A stretch of 64,000 bases of DNA, from contig NC_066583.1 in assembly GCF_024323335.1 (NCBI RefSeq), forward strand, positions 271,370,916 to 271,434,915. Reading direction: 5' to 3'. The stretch is from Lathyrus oleraceus (lineage: Eukaryota; Streptophyta; Magnoliopsida; Fabales; Fabaceae). The notes beneath the pieces were generated by a model. That model was given only the letters and a program-made list of their open reading frames with translations. It made no database searches and was not told the origin of the DNA. The position numbers and the translations under genes were made by a program. Position 1 is the stretch's first letter, and each line of letters begins with the position of its first letter. Below are positions 1 through 12,542 of the stretch, in pieces.

Positions 1-267
1 CACGCATTTTTACCTTATTTCCCCTAGAGTCTCTGTCTCCCTAGTGAGTGTGTTACTCCTATGTACCTTCAGTTTCTCCCAATTTCTTTTCCTTTGTGGC
101 GATTATTCACCATGAAGATTTTATTTTTGCATACATACATTTGCATCATGAGGTCTCTTAGGGACCAAAATTCGTCTCTTTGTTATTATTTAAGCCCATT
201 CTACCTCATCAAGACGAAGATTTTAACCTTCATATCTCCGGCTAGAATGACCTTAAATAGGGGCATC
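1..267 (+). other. Ogre 3' untranslated region upstream of its 3' LTR
   Basis: Non-coding, pyrimidine-rich sequence directly upstream of an Ogre LTR. It ends in AATAGGGGCATC, a purine-biased stretch touching the LTR start, which is where the polypurine tract of an LTR element lies. In my recollection legume Ogre elements carry very similar text (a phrase close to 'ggctagaatgacctt') just before the 3' LTR. This makes the following LTR a 3' LTR, not a solo LTR, and puts the element body left of the window. Inference from layout and family memory. Confidence 0.6.
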
Positions 268-3200
268 TGTAAGACCCTAATTTTGACCCTAAGATCCCTC
301 ATGGCATCATATCATTGCTCAGAGCATTACCTCAAGGATCATAGTATGTTTGGCTCCTTAACCCTAGGGTTGGGACTTGTGTGAGTGTTTTGAAACCACC
401 AAGCATGCTTGTATTGTATATTATTGCTTTTCTTATTTTTATTACTAACCAAAAGCACAAAAATATGTCACTAACTCTTTTTGTTTTGAAGCTCAAGTGA
501 TCATGTGCTCCCATGCTCCTAGGAGGCTCCTAAGCTCAATGAAGTGGCTAGATGAAGATGAGAAAAAGCATGACAATGGTCCATAAATTTTCTAATCATC
601 ATATATGTCTCCCAAGTGTCTCAATTTTCCAATTTGATCAAGATAACCCAAGGGGCTTGAGGATTGATTCCCAAGGAAACCCTGATCCAACTATGCTTTG
701 ACTGTGCCTTGCTCATGAAGCAACCTCAACCTATGATCAAATTTAATTAAGGGAAGTTCTTTCATTCATTATTTTATGCATATATGAGCATATGTGAGGC
801 TCCTCAATCATTCATTCATCAAGATTGGAAGTTTGGCCTTGAGAAGTTGACCAGTCAAGTCATCTGACTAAACTAAGGATCACTGAGATACAACTTTTGA
901 TGTGTTTGTCAAATGAAGATAATCCCAAGAGAAAAAATGTTCTTAAGAGCCATATGAACATCTTTAATGTTCATCAAAAATCCATTTTAAAATTGTAAGG
1001 CCATCATTCATTTCAAAACATTATAGGTCATTTTGACTGAAACCCTAATTTTGGGTCAACTTCCCAAGGACCTAACTTTCTTAATTTTTATTATTTTTAG
1101 GTGAGACCAAATGTATTTAAAATCTTAGTATGTATACTTCAAATTTTATGTTGGACAAAATTTCATAATCTTAAAATAAATACATGTGATAACACAAAAC
1201 ATTATAGGTCACCTTGGACCTAAGTCATTGAATTTGGAAAAGTGCCCAACTTCAAGTGCCCAACTTCAAGTACCCATAACTTTCTGATGAAAAATCCAAA
1301 TGATGCACAATTTGAGTCTAAATTTATCATCTTGAAAATATCTACAACTTTGGTGTTGGAGGTTTTTCTATTTGAGGCTTACATCATTGAAACAGAAGGG
1401 CTTGAAGATGCTTGCTTTTGGTGAAAATTTTCAAAGGGAACTTAGATATGTTTTGTACCCAAAATTTCACAGCCAGTTTTCATTAATTTCCAAGGGCTTT
1501 CCAACCATTACTCACATTACTTTTTTGGACTTTCCATGAGTGAGTTTCGAAGAGCTTTCTATTTAGGTCCATTTTTGCATTTCATGTTATAACTTCATGT
1601 GCAAGCAAATGCAAATCCAATTGCACGTCCAATTCAATTCCAGTTGACCTCAGCATAGATTATCATTCATTTTTGGGCCTTACATGTGCCTGTACAGGCC
1701 CGTGCAAGGAGGATTCAAATTTCATGCACACGAGGGAACCATGCCTTGCATCACATTTCAGCTATAAATAAGTGCTCATTCTCATTCAATTGGCAACCAA
1801 CTGGAGATCTGAATTGTTGCTGAATTGAAATCCCAACCCTCACTAAAGGAACTTTCAGTTTTCTCTTTCTCTTTCAAGCTTGAAATTCAACATCATTAGT
1901 TGATTTTCAAAGCTCAATTCCTTAACCTATCATCACCATCACACTTCCAGAGTAAAGGCAGATCAAGATCTTGAAGAATTCGTGCCATTTGAAGCTTCAT
2001 TTCAGAGGTAGAACCTCAAACTTTTTGGATCTAGATCTTGCTATACAATGTGAATTTCTTTGGTTTGTGTGGTTTTCTGAAGTTCTCATGCTTGAGGCAG
2101 GCCAATGGTGGTCTTAATTGTGCAAATCGTGCCATTTCAGTTGACACACCATGATTTTCAAGCTCACATTTCTCTCTAAATAGGAATGTTAAGGATGATC
2201 CATGGTTACAGGGGTGATGTATATCACCTCAGCTTCATTTTGATGTCTTCATTTTTCATTTTCATTACAATTTGTTTTCCTGCGTGTGGTGGCCGGAACT
2301 GGTTAGATCACCAGAGAAGATGATGGTTTCCACCATCATCCCCACGTGGTAGTCTCCCAGCCTTTGGATCGTGCCTCAACGTTTTAATCATGGTCGTTCC
2401 ATGTGTTTACTTCTTTTAAATAATTGTGTTACGCGTTTGACTAGGGCACACCATGTATCTGCGCCTTAGAATTGTTGATCCCTTGCCACGCCAATTAATG
2501 AAATGATCTGATGGCGCTGGATTTTTTCTATTTTTCTTATTTTCTTTTCATTTCAGTTAATTCCTTTTATTTTCAAAAATTCATAAATATTTCATTTGAA
2601 GTCACAAAAATATGAGACCAATGCCAAAAAAATTCTTGAAAAATCTAGTTTCATATTTTGATTTTTAATTATTTTTGTGACTTCATTTAATATTTTTTGT
2701 GAATTATTAGGTTTTTAATAGTTTTAATTCATTTTTAAACACTTTCTGATATTTGAAAAATCCAAAAATATTTTCCTAACATCTATGGATCATGATAAGT
2801 TAATGAAAAATAGTCTCATCAATTTCTTCTTTGATTTGAGATTTATTTGAAATTTTAGTTCATATTGTGTTATTTTTATTGTTTTTAATTGTTTTTAAAT
2901 AGTTTCTGATTTCAAAAATTATTGAAAAAATTTGTCAAAGTTTGTTTGACCATGTTAGACCTATGAGAATTTAATTGGACTTGTTCAAGTTGATTTGAAT
3001 TAAATTTGAGGTTTTACCATATTTTGCCTATTTTATTTTGCATTTATTCTAATTCAAAAAATACCAAAAAAATATGTTTGACTTGTTGACTTGTAATCTT
3101 CATTTCTTTTATGTTTAGCATTGATTGATGATGATTTGATTAACATTTGATCATTTGAACTTGATACTTGAATTCTCTTTCCATCCATTTCATCTTCATC

Positions 3201-3744
3201 CCTTTCTTTTCATAATTTGGCCAATGAGTTAATGTCTTATGGTTGGTCTTGACAAATGAAAGGTTTAACCTTATTTGATCCAAACCAAACTCAACTTGAT
3301 CCAAGATCAAGTGAGTTGTTTTGTGTCCAAGAGAGGTTGCTTCTTGGTCAAGCAAAAAAACCTAAAGTCCATACAAGGCCCTTCCCCTTTTGTTTTGGCA
3401 TGACAAGTTTTAGGAGCTTGGCTTACTAGTCATGATCTCTAACTTGTGTTTATTTGCCTATAGTTTTATCGACCGGCCTCAGATAGGTGTGACAACTACA
3501 TTAGTCCACTTACAATTGCTTAACATAGCGCTACATTGTCTTATGACAAACTAACATAACCATACTAATTACTAACTTTAATTTGAGCATTTAATTTCTT
3601 GCCCTTTACTTTAATGCAATTTATGTCTTGCTCATTTATTCATATTTCTTTTCATTTTGCTCACTTGAGCACATACTTTATGTTTATGTCATTTTTCTTT
3701 TGCTCACTTGAGCTCATTATTGTATATAAACATATTGATATCTT

Positions 3745-3791
3745 GTGTTTGTTTTGTGTTTGTTTTGTGTTTGTTTTGTGTTTGTTTGTGT
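3745..3791. repeat. GTTTGTTTTGT microsatellite inside the LTR
   Basis: About four head-to-tail units of an 11-base GTTTGTTTTGT motif, ending in GTTTGTTTGTGTG. The related LTRs have only shorter GTTTGT-type runs at this place, so the expansion is specific to this copy. Confidence 0.75.
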
Positions 3792-3853
3792 GAATCAAAT
3801 ACAAAAGGATAAAGCACTTAGAACTAGGATATACCTATGCTTAAAGGAGTTCA

Positions 3854-3934
3854 AGAGCAACTAGGCCTCATGCCTTTAGAATGCTAAATTTGTTGAAGAG
3901 CAACTAGGCCTCATGCCTTTAGAATGCTAAATTT
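3854..3934. repeat. 43-bp tandem duplication in Ogre LTR
   Basis: A 38-base block beginning AGAGCAACTAGGCCTCATGC occurs twice with a 43-base period. The same duplication is present in the minus-strand solo LTR (about 29726-29810), so it predates the split of these two copies and marks them as one subfamily. Confidence 0.8.
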
Positions 3935-5129
3935 CAAAGTTGATCTTAAAGGACTTCTCATCCAAACTTATTCTTTGTTCATTCCTCTTATTGTGTTTGT
4001 GAACTTTTTTATGTTTGCTCTTGTGTGATAGGGATTCCATCTTGAGATAGTAAAGGGGACCATTGTCATGAATATCCAAGAGAGACAAGCCAAATGGAGA
4101 TCCTAGGAGCTTGAATCTACATTCTTTGATTGCTTGATTGTGTGCTAAGTCCAAAGGAAAGGAGCATCTTGAATCATCTCTAGGGTTTCAAGAAAAGGAA
4201 CTCCAAGGATTGTATCTTTTCCCTCTTATCTTTGTATGCTTTAGGACTAGCCCTTCTCTTCTTCTCCTCACTCTAACCCAAGCCAAAATCTTTTCTTCAA
4301 ACTTTGACTTTGTTTCAAATTAGAAACCTAGGCCTTATGCCTTTGACTTTTCAAACTCTTTTCATTAATACTCATTGTGAATAAACATTAATTCAACTTT
4401 GACTTCATTTTGTAAATAAACTTAACTTGTAAATATAACTCACTTCAAGTTTGTTTTTGTGGTTCCAATGGCCACCTTTGCTTAAACTTTTTTTCATAAA
4501 CATTAGTCATAGGTTTGAGTTATCATAGTGGTTGATGTAAATCTCACCTCATCCTTAGTGATTGGATTATAAGTCTTCCATACTTATTATAGGGTTAACC
4601 CCTCACTAGTATGTTGAAGCCTTCCTCACATGGTGGATTGTTGGTTTAGGTTGAGTTTTCTCCCTTTGATAACAAAAGACCTTAAGGCTTTTGGTCAAAT
4701 CAATTCACCAATCTTTGTGATTTCTACCCCGAACTACGAGGTTTTGATCCTACCTTTGTGATGGTACGTAGGCAATGGGTTCATCCATTCAAACAACAAA
4801 ATTTGTAAATATAATATATTCTCTTCTCATCCCTCCAATCTTTTGCACATATTTTCACAAATACCAACCTACAACACATATTTGCAAAAAGGGTTCCCTT
4901 AGAGTACTAAGGATGTTTTGGGTGCGTAAAACCTTCCCATTTCATAACCAACCCCCTTACCCAGATCTCTGACATTTTTATTAGTTTTTTATTTGATAAA
5001 ACTTCTTACTTGGCTTTTGTTCGCTTTTTAGCCTTTCCTTTGGACAAATAAAAGTGCATTGGCGACTCGAATTGTATGTTTACGTTTGGTTTAGTCAATA
5101 AACCTAAAGGTAACAAAAACCCCGCTACA

Positions 5130-5508
5130 CAGGCGACACAGCTGTGTGTGGCAGGCGCCACATGCAGTATGGTCTGCTCCCATGTGTGTGCCAGTTTATT
5201 GCTTTGACCATAATTTTCATTTGAGTTTTTGTTTACCGGCATGGAATAATGGTTTAATAACTAGTTAGAAGAAAACGAACATAATATATATGTAGGAATA
5301 ATAAACATGATATGGTAAAATGAAATTAAAACGCAAAATTGAAAAATAAAAGAATGGGGTAGACGGGAAAAGATGATATAATTCATCTACCGGAAATACA
5401 AAGAAATGAAGTAATTAAATGAATTCCCAATGTGTAAAAACAAATAACAATAAAATTCCAAACAAGAAAATAAAATAAATGTCAGTGAATCGGTAATATT
5501 CCAATAAA
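5130..5508 (-). other. Athila 3' flank, possible remnant of its 3' LTR
   Basis: No gene. The first 110 bases hold GGCAGGCGCCACA-type words, like the GGCAGGTGCCACAC words in the recognised Athila LTR at 13740-13810. This suggests that the Ogre element inserted into the Athila 3' LTR. The rest is AT-rich and I cannot align it to the 5' LTR. A clear LTR start and polypurine tract are missing, so the end of the Athila element is not placed. Confidence 0.35.
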
Positions 5509-6705
5509 TTAGTCATTACGGCGACTGCTGGTAGGAGGAGCGAACGAGTAGAAGTGCTGGTAAATGTGATCCAGGTTCTCTGTCACTACATCCATAAAGT
5601 CGTAGAATTCCATGTGCAGGGTGCTCAGCTCGCCTCTCAGATTGGCGATGTCTGTCTGAACAGCTTCGATGGCAGCAGCATGATCGGTGAGAGGTGCAGC
5701 AGGTATAACTGGGGCGTGTGATTCAGCGTTAGAGAGATAATTGTCATAGTGGTCGTAGATTTTGGGTGTCTCTGGAGGAGAAGGTGGTGCATCTGGTGGT
5801 CCATCCAAATCGTAGAGTCAGTTATTCTTATCATGTACACTCGTCTTATGGTCTGGCAGGGTAAACAGGTGTACTACTTGGCTGTTAATTAGGAATTCAA
5901 ATACATCCGGACCTAGGTTCCTAATGATACCGGTGTTGACACAAAATCGGATGTTCATAGGTCGTATAACCCTGATGAATGGGTATTTTAGTACCATGGA
6001 ATTTGCTATCATGGTCACTAAGCCTCCCACTGAGATTGGCCCATGGTCTTCCTATGTTATACGGTACAAATTAGCTATCAAGAATGTAGCAGCGTTAACA
6101 GGTCGGTCATGTGATGCACAATACATTATAAATAGTTCGTCTTTGGACACAAATGTTCTGTTTTGTTCCTTTCCAAATAAGGTGTGAGCTAGGATCTTAT
6201 GAAAGTAAAGAATGGCAGGGTTATGGATGTTCTCTGAATGCATAAGGTCCGGCTCGGGATGGTCGTTTCCTGTGATGCTACCCCAAAAGATATCTAATTG
6301 ATGGTCTACAAGCCTGTCTTCCTGGGTAATGGTAAAGGTATCAGGATCATTAGGGCATCCTAGGAGTTCAGCCATTTCTCTATGGGTGTAGCGGTAGTCA
6401 TTATTGAACAATCTAAAGGTGATGAGGCCTTTGTTAAATCCCATACCATGGTTTGGCAGGTAAACTAGGGAGCTTAGGAATTCTAAAGTCAACCTACTGT
6501 AGGAACTAAATTTTCGTTTGATGGCAAAGGTGTCCCAACCTAGTTGTTTAATTAGGAACATAACACTGTCTCTTATACCTAATTTGGTCATAGTGCATCC
6601 ATCTGGGTATAAAGTTACTACCATTTCTCTCTGAGATAGAGCCTCAAAACGTCTCCTTTGAGCTCTGCCTCTGAAGACTATATCCATGTAATCTACTTGT
6701 TGCAT
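5509..6705 (-). pseudogene. Athila-specific ORF after pol (ATHILA ORF-1 family, env-like position)
   Basis: One frame of about 398 codons, read from an ATG at 6705 and broken by two in-frame stops (at 6052 and 5818). The first 217 codons resemble the ATHILA ORF-1 family (Pfam PF03078): an LTLEFLSSL segment, then FRLFNNDYRYTHREMAELLG, then a histidine-rich stretch. The tail is proline-rich (GPPDAPPSPPETPKI) and ends in a short helical segment. It occupies the place where Athila elements carry an envelope-like ORF. I see no signal peptide or strong membrane segment. Its function in the family is not established. The two stops make it non-functional here. Confidence 0.75.
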
Positions 6706-6947
6706 TGTGATGGTCAGTAGCTAGATAAAATCAAGTAGATAACAACATTAAGTTAGTAATGATCAATAATAAAGAAAGGTACCGATTAACTTTATGAGAA
6801 ATAAGAAAGAAAGAAAGAATGAAAAATAAGCAGTATTAATAATTATAAATTTGGATAATTAAATTAAATATTTAGAGATAGAGTGTGGGTTGTCTCCCAC
6901 CAAGCGCTTTGTTTATTGTCATAAGCTCGACAGAAATATGATAGATG

Positions 6948-8879
6948 TTATTCTTGTAAATGAGCGGGAAGCTCTGCAAGCTTTAGATTTGCAATGAAAT
7001 CATTGTTGTAAATGTTGTGGTAATGTTTCAAACGTTGGCCGTTTACTATGAATGGTTCGCTCGTTTTTCCCTTTATCTTTATCGCTATATTTGGAAAGAT
7101 ATTGGTAATTTCGAAGGGACCGAACCACCTAGAACGAAGTTTTCCGGGAAAGAGTCTGAGGCGGGAGTTAAACAGAAGTACTTTGACGCCTTCCTTAAAC
7201 TATTTCCTTGATATGCGATTGTCGTGCCATTTTTTAGTTCTTTCTTTATAGATTCGTACATTCTCATACGCATCTAGTCTAAGTTATTCTAGTTCATGGA
7301 TATCTAATATTCTTTTTTCGCCTACGGCAGTATAATTGAGATTAAGGGTCTTAATGGCCCAATATGCTTTATGTTCTAATTCTACCGGCATATGACATGA
7401 TTTTCCATAAACTAGCTTAAAAGTTGTGGTTCCTATTGGGGTCTTATAAGCTGTCCTATATGCCCACAGGGCTTCGTGTAATTTTGAGGACCAATCTTTC
7501 CTAGATGTGGAAACCGTCTTTTCTAAGATTTGTTTGATTTCTCGGTTTGAGACTTCTACTTGCCCACTCGTCTGTGGGTGATAGGGTGTTGCTACGCGGT
7601 GCCGGACTCCATATTTCTGTAATAGCTTTTCAAAATTCCTTGAAATGAAATGGGAGCCACCATCACTGATGACAAGTCTCGGCACTCCGAATCTATGGAA
7701 GATTATACGCTTAAAGAGTCTAATTACCACTCGTGTGTCATTCATTGGAGAGGTTATGGCCTCAATCCATTTTGATACGTAATCGACCGCAACAAGGATA
7801 TACTTGTTACCAAAAGAAGATGGGAATGGTCCCATAAAATTGATTCCCCAAACACCGAAGACTTCTACTTCCAAAATGCCTTTAAGTGGCATTTCGTCGC
7901 GTCTAGATATGTTGTCAGTGTGTTGACACCGGTCGCAATGTGTGATTGCGATGTGGACATCTTTCCACGGAGTGGGCCAAAAGAGGTCGGCTTGCAATAT
8001 CTGAGTGCAACTCTTCGAGGTGCTTGCATGTCCTCCATAGGGAGCAGAATGACACTGGGAGATTACGTTTTCTACCTCATCTTCGGGGACACATCGACGG
8101 AAAATGACGTCGGCGCCTCTCTTGAAAAGAAAAGGCTCATCCCAATAGTAATGTTTAAGATCGTGGAAGAATTTTTTCTTTTGTTGGTAAGTCAAGTCTA
8201 GTGGAAGCACCCCAGCTGCTAAGTAGTTGACGAAGTCAGCGTACCATGGTAGTGTGGTTTTAGTGTAAATTGCTTCCACTACCTCGTTTGTTTTGGTATC
8301 CTTATGGGTTAACACATATTTAGCTGTATTGCTTTCCAGTTGGGATATGAGTCTTTCGTATGGGAAATCATCGTTTATAGGCACTCGTTCATGTTCAATA
8401 CCTTCCATTCTTGACAAGTGATCGGCCACGACGTTTTCAATGCCCCTTTTATCCTTGATTTCTAGGTCAAACTCTTGTAATAGTAAGATCCACCTTAGGA
8501 GTCTTGTTTTGGCGTCCTTTTTGTTTAACAGGTACCTAATTGCAGCATGGTCGGTATAGGTAATTATATTTGCTCCTACTAGGTAGGAACAAAATTTATC
8601 CAGAGCGAACACTACGGCTAAAAGTTCCTTTTCTATGGTGACGTAGTTCATCTGTGTAGGGTCTAGGGTTCTACTTGCATAGTATATTGCATGAAGTTTC
8701 TTATCCCTTTTTTGTCCTAAGACTGCGCCTACAGCATAGTCACTAGCGTCACACATGATTTCAAAGGGTAATCTCCAATCGGGCGGCTGCATGATAGGTG
8801 CGGTAATAAGAGTTGTTTTCAGTTGTTCAAACGCCGCTAGGCATTTGTCATCAAAGATGAATTCGGCGTCTTTCATCAA
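6948..8879 (-). pseudogene. Athila pol, RNase H and integrase part
   Basis: The frame opens at the end of RT and runs 531 codons to a stop at 7284; the same frame then continues with two stops (near 7278 and 7211) to 6948. Order: RNase H ([14 protein letters not shown], then [10 protein letters not shown]), integrase zinc-binding His/Cys motif (GGHAS...HCDRCQ), integrase core and C-terminal domain. In the core the second Asp (ISDGGSHF) and the Glu (after HPQTSGQVE) are present. The first catalytic Asp reads Asn (GINFMGP, about 7853), which alone should abolish integration. One frameshift separates it from RT near 8960. Confidence 0.9.
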
Positions 8880-8991
8880 TAAGCCAGTTAATGGTTTTGT
8901 GATTTTTGAGAAATCTTTAATGAATCGTCGGTAGAAACCGGCGTGTCCTAAGAAGCTTCGTATTTCTCTTATGGTTTTTGGAGGTAAGGTT

Positions 8992-10002
8992 TTACGTAAC
9001 TTCTATTTTGGCCTTGTCGACTTCAATCCCCTTATCGGATACTATGTGTCCGAGTACGATCCCTTGTCGCACCATGAAATGGCCTTTTTCCCAGTTTAGC
9101 ACGAGGTTCACTTTTACGCATCTTTTAAGTACCATTTCAAGATTTGATAAACAACCTTCAAAGCTCTGACCGCATACAGAGAAATCGTCCATGAAGACTT
9201 CCATGATGTCATCTATAAAATCAGCGAAAATTGACATCATACATCTTTGGAATGTTGCGGGAGCGTTACACAATCTGAATGGCATTCGTCGGTAGGCGAA
9301 TGTACCATAGGGACATGTGAAGGTCGTTTTATCTTGGTCGTTAGGATGAATAGGAATTTGGAAAAATCCCGAATAATCGTCTAAGTAGCAGAAGTGAGAA
9401 TGCTTAGCCAATCGTTCAAGCATTTGATCGATAAACGGTAAAGGAAAATGATCCTTCTGAGTGGCTTTGTTTAATTTTCTATAATCAATACACATTCTAC
9501 TTCCAATAACCACTCTTTGTGTTATAGATTCTCCTTTTTCATTATTAACAACTATGACGCCTCCCTTCTTCGGTATGACATGTATTGGGCTAACCATTTG
9601 ACTATAGGATATCGGGTAGATAATACCTGCTTCTAACAGCTTTTGTACTTCTTTCTTTACTACATTACTCAGAATGGGATTTATCCTTCTTTGGTGTTCT
9701 CTAGAGGTCTTACTGGCTTCCTCTAGCATTATGTGATGCATGCATATGGAAGGGCTTATTCCTTTTAGATCTAAGATATTGTAGCCTAAAGCAGTTGGAT
9801 ATTTTCTCAAAACGTGTAGGAGCTTTTCGGTCTCTATCTGCCCTAAGTATGCATTGACTATTACAGGACGCTCAAGTTCACTGTCTAGGAATTCATACCT
9901 TAGATTTTTGGGTAACGTCTTAAGTTCTAGGGTTGGTTTCTTTGGGAAAGGCATATGATCGAGCGTTAGTTCTAGGCATTCACTTAGGCTGTCATCTTGG
10001 TA
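8992..10002 (-). pseudogene. Athila pol, reverse transcriptase part
   Basis: About 335 codons with all main RT blocks: VSPIHVIPKKGG, the SRMCIDYRKLNKAT block, LDDYSGFFQIPI, FAYRRMPFRLCNAPATFQRCM, and the catalytic FMDDFSV motif. It is in the same frame as the protease to the right but separated by a stop at 10003-10005. It ends at a stop where a frameshift moves the RNase H into another frame. The catalytic aspartates are intact; the breaks around it make it part of a dead polyprotein. It makes cDNA from element RNA in live relatives. Confidence 0.92.
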
Positions 10003-11412
10003 TTACTTACTCCAATTTTCATCTTCGAAAGTAGGAGGCCTTGGGATTTTCAGTATTTCGGAGTATGATGTTTGTTCATTCTCCACTTCTCTTATACATT
10101 CGTCGATGACATCTAGTAGACAACAGGTATCGTCTATAGCTGGTGCCTTTAAGAATTGCATCATAATGAATTCGACTTTTTCCTCACCAACTTCAAAGGT
10201 TAGCTTGCCTTTCTTAACATCTATAATAGCTCCGACTGTAGCTAGGAATGGTCTTCCTAATATGATAGGGATTTTGGAATCCTCTTTTATATCCATGATT
10301 ATAAAATCAGTGGGAATATAGAATTGTCCTATGCGTACCGGAATGTTTTCTAGCATACCTACGGGAAATTTAACAGAACGATCTGCAAGTTGTACGGACA
10401 TCCTCGTAGGTCTTAGTTCTTCCATTTTTAGCCTTTCGCATATGGACAAGGGCATTAAGCTAATACTAGCTCCTAAGTCGCATAGTGCTTTGTCTATGAC
10501 AAACTTTCCGATTACATAGGGTATGGAGAAACTACCTGGGTCTTTCAGCTTATGAGGCATATTATTTTGTATTATGGCGCTACACTCAGCAGTAAGTATA
10601 ACGGTTTCGTTATCCTCTATCTTCTTCTTGTTAGATAAGATTTCTTTGAGAAACTTAGCATATGAGGGCATTTGAGTGATGGCTTCTGTAAAGGGTATTA
10701 TGATATTCAATTGTTTTAGAAGCTCTATGAATTTTTTAAATTGCCCTACACTTTTAGATTTAACAAGTCTTTGAGGATAAGGGATAGGGGGCTTATACGG
10801 TGGTGGAGGCACATAAGGTTCTTCTTTCCCTACGGCCTCCTCATTTTTATCTTCCTCTTGATTGTCTTCCTTCTCAGTTTCCTTACCAGGGTCTTGGTGC
10901 ATGGATGGGTTTTAAATTCTAGGGTCGGTCGGTCTGTCTAGTTCTGTCCCACTTCGTAGTATAATAGCATTTGCATGACCTTTTGGGTTTGGTTGCGGTT
11001 GTCCAGGAAATGTGCCTGCAGGAGCAGCATTAGGTGCTTGTTGTTGAGCCACTTGCAAAATTTGTGTTTCCAACATTTTGTTATGGGTGGCTAACGCGTC
11101 TACCTTGTTTGCTAACTGCTTAATTTGCTCACTAGTGTGTATGTTTTAATGTAGGAAAACCTTATTTGTTTGGGCTTGGGTAGCTATGAAGTTTTCCATC
11201 ATTATTTCTAGGTTTGACTTCCTAGGAGCATTTTGAGTATTTGTGGCAGCTTTATGATATCCTGGTGGTACAGCAGGTGCTTGGTTAGGTGCATACAATA
11301 CATTATTGTTATTGTACGAAAAGTTAGGATGGTTCTTCCAACCTGGGTTATAGGTGTTTGAGTAAGGGTTTCCTTGAGCATAGTTCACCTGGTCTGTGGA
11401 GGTTCCTGTCAA
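10003..11412 (-). pseudogene. Athila gag C-terminal linker and aspartic protease
   Basis: One frame with stops near 11146 and 10917. The first part (from 11412) is a low-complexity Asn/Pro/Gln linker after the gag zinc knuckle. The part from 10902 begins acidic and proline-rich (EEDKNEEAVGKEEPYVPPPP) and holds the retropepsin domain: ALCDLGASISLMPLSICERL, with the DLGAS form of the active site usual in Athila, and later IPIILGRPFLATVGAIID. The protease would mature the polyprotein. The stops separate it from both gag and RT. Confidence 0.85.
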
Positions 11413-12431
11413 GAGTTGACATTCTGGGGCGGCATGCCCCGGAACTCCATATATCTCACAGTTGGTGCTACGGCAGCCATAGTGGTTACGGGTGCTATGG
11501 TCAAGTTGTCTATCTTTTGAGTAAGAGCATCTACCTTGGCGCTGACATGGTCAAGACTTCTTAATTCGTACATGCCGCCTTTCGTTGGAGGTTTCTCTAT
11601 AGAGGTTCTTTTGCTTCCCCACTATTAATGATTTTGGGTCATAGTTTTGATAAGTTGATAGGCCTCATTGTAGGGTTTATCCATCAGTGCGCCACCTGCA
11701 GCGACGTCTATTGTCAATATTGTGTTGTACAAGAGACCGTTGTAAAAGGTATGGATGATCAACCATTCTTATAGATCGTGAAGTGGACAAAGCCTCATCA
11801 TGTCTTTGTATCTCTCCCAAGCTTCAAAAAGTGATTCATTATCTTTTTGTTTAAACCCATTTATTTGGGCTCGTAGCATAGCCGTCTTACTAGGTGGGAA
11901 ATATCGGGCTAAGAAGTCTTTCTTCAACTCGTTCCACGTAGTGACAGAGTTGGATGCTAGAGACTGGAGCCAAGCCCTAGCTCTATCTCTTAATGAGAAT
12001 GGGAAAAGACGTAGTCTTATAGCTTCTAGGTTGACACCATTTGATTTCACTGTGTCTGCGTATTGCAAAGACACTGACAAATGTAGGTTTGGGTCCTCCG
12101 TGGGATTACCTGAAAATTGGTTTTGCTGTACGGCTGACAACAACGAAGTTTTTAGCTCAAAATTATTGGCCTCGATGGCAGGGGCAGCAATGTTGTTATG
12201 CGGTTCATCATGCGAACGGATTTCATAGTACTTAAGAGGATGGTTTTGCGGTCCTTCGGCCATCTTTGGTTGAATAACTGATTCAGGAATAGGGATATTA
12301 AGATCGGAAAGATTTAGCTTGATACGATGTTCTGGTATCAAGTCTCGTATCCGGCGTTCTAATCTAAGATAACGCCCAGGTTCGTCGAACGATAGCTTTA
12401 ACTTCTCTCCTTGAGAGCGAGTACTTGGCAT
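11413..12431 (-). pseudogene. Athila gag (capsid/nucleocapsid)
   Basis: Starts at the ATG at 12431 (MPSTRSQGEKLKLSF). The Retrotrans_gag domain is clear: LFPFSLRDRARAWLQSL, then FLARYFPPSKTAMLRAQI and ESLFEAWERYKDMMRLCP. A TAA at 11769 ends the first 220 codons; the frame continues through HTFYNGL and further stops at about 11625. After a frameshift near 11450 the zinc knuckle reads C-E-I-Y-G-V-P-G-H-A-A-P-E-C, so the second Cys is Tyr. Both a premature stop and a damaged knuckle mark it as dead. Confidence 0.88.
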
Positions 12432-12518
12432 ACACTCGACAAATGTAGAAAGGGAAAAAGAATTGTTTTCCTTAGTCTATACTGGGCAACACTGGAGTTA
12501 TGATATCGAGTAAATTAG

Positions 12519-12536
12519 TCTCCGACAACGGCGCCA
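12519..12536 (-). other. Primer binding site, tRNA-Asp type
   Basis: On the minus strand it reads TGGCGCCGTTGTCGGAGA, which matches the usual Athila primer site for tRNA-Asp with one or two differences. It sits 6 bases inside the LTR boundary and fixes the orientation of the element. Confidence 0.85.
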
Positions 12537-12542
12537 AAAACT

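Larger units (their letters stand above)
268..5129 (+). repeat. Ogre 3' LTR, 4.86 kb
   Basis: Starts TGTAAGACCCTAATTTTGACC and ends CCCCGCTACA (TG...CA termini). It is a near-full-length copy of 28533-33392 read on the opposite strand. A TATA box (TATAAATA, 1763-1770) marks the likely promoter. Near the 3' end is the phrase CTTTGGACAAATAAAAGTGC followed by a GGCGACTC block, typical of Tat/Ogre LTRs. The 5 bases before it (GCATC) and after it (CAGGC) do not match, which fits a 3' LTR whose partner lies outside the window. It contains no protein-coding gene. Confidence 0.85.

Noticed and set aside
268..5129. Solo LTR
   Set aside because: The flanking 5-mers do not match and Ogre 3' untranslated sequence precedes it, so it is better read as a 3' LTR.
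5509..6705. True viral envelope gene
   Set aside because: Only its position is envelope-like; no signal peptide or transmembrane segment is visible and two stops break it.
11800..12228. Plus-strand ORF of 142 codons
   Set aside because: Antisense shadow of the Athila gag.
12519..12536. tRNA gene fragment
   Set aside because: It is the retrotransposon primer site, complementary to a tRNA 3' end, without the rest of a tRNA. The same holds for 39518-39535 and 55707-55720.
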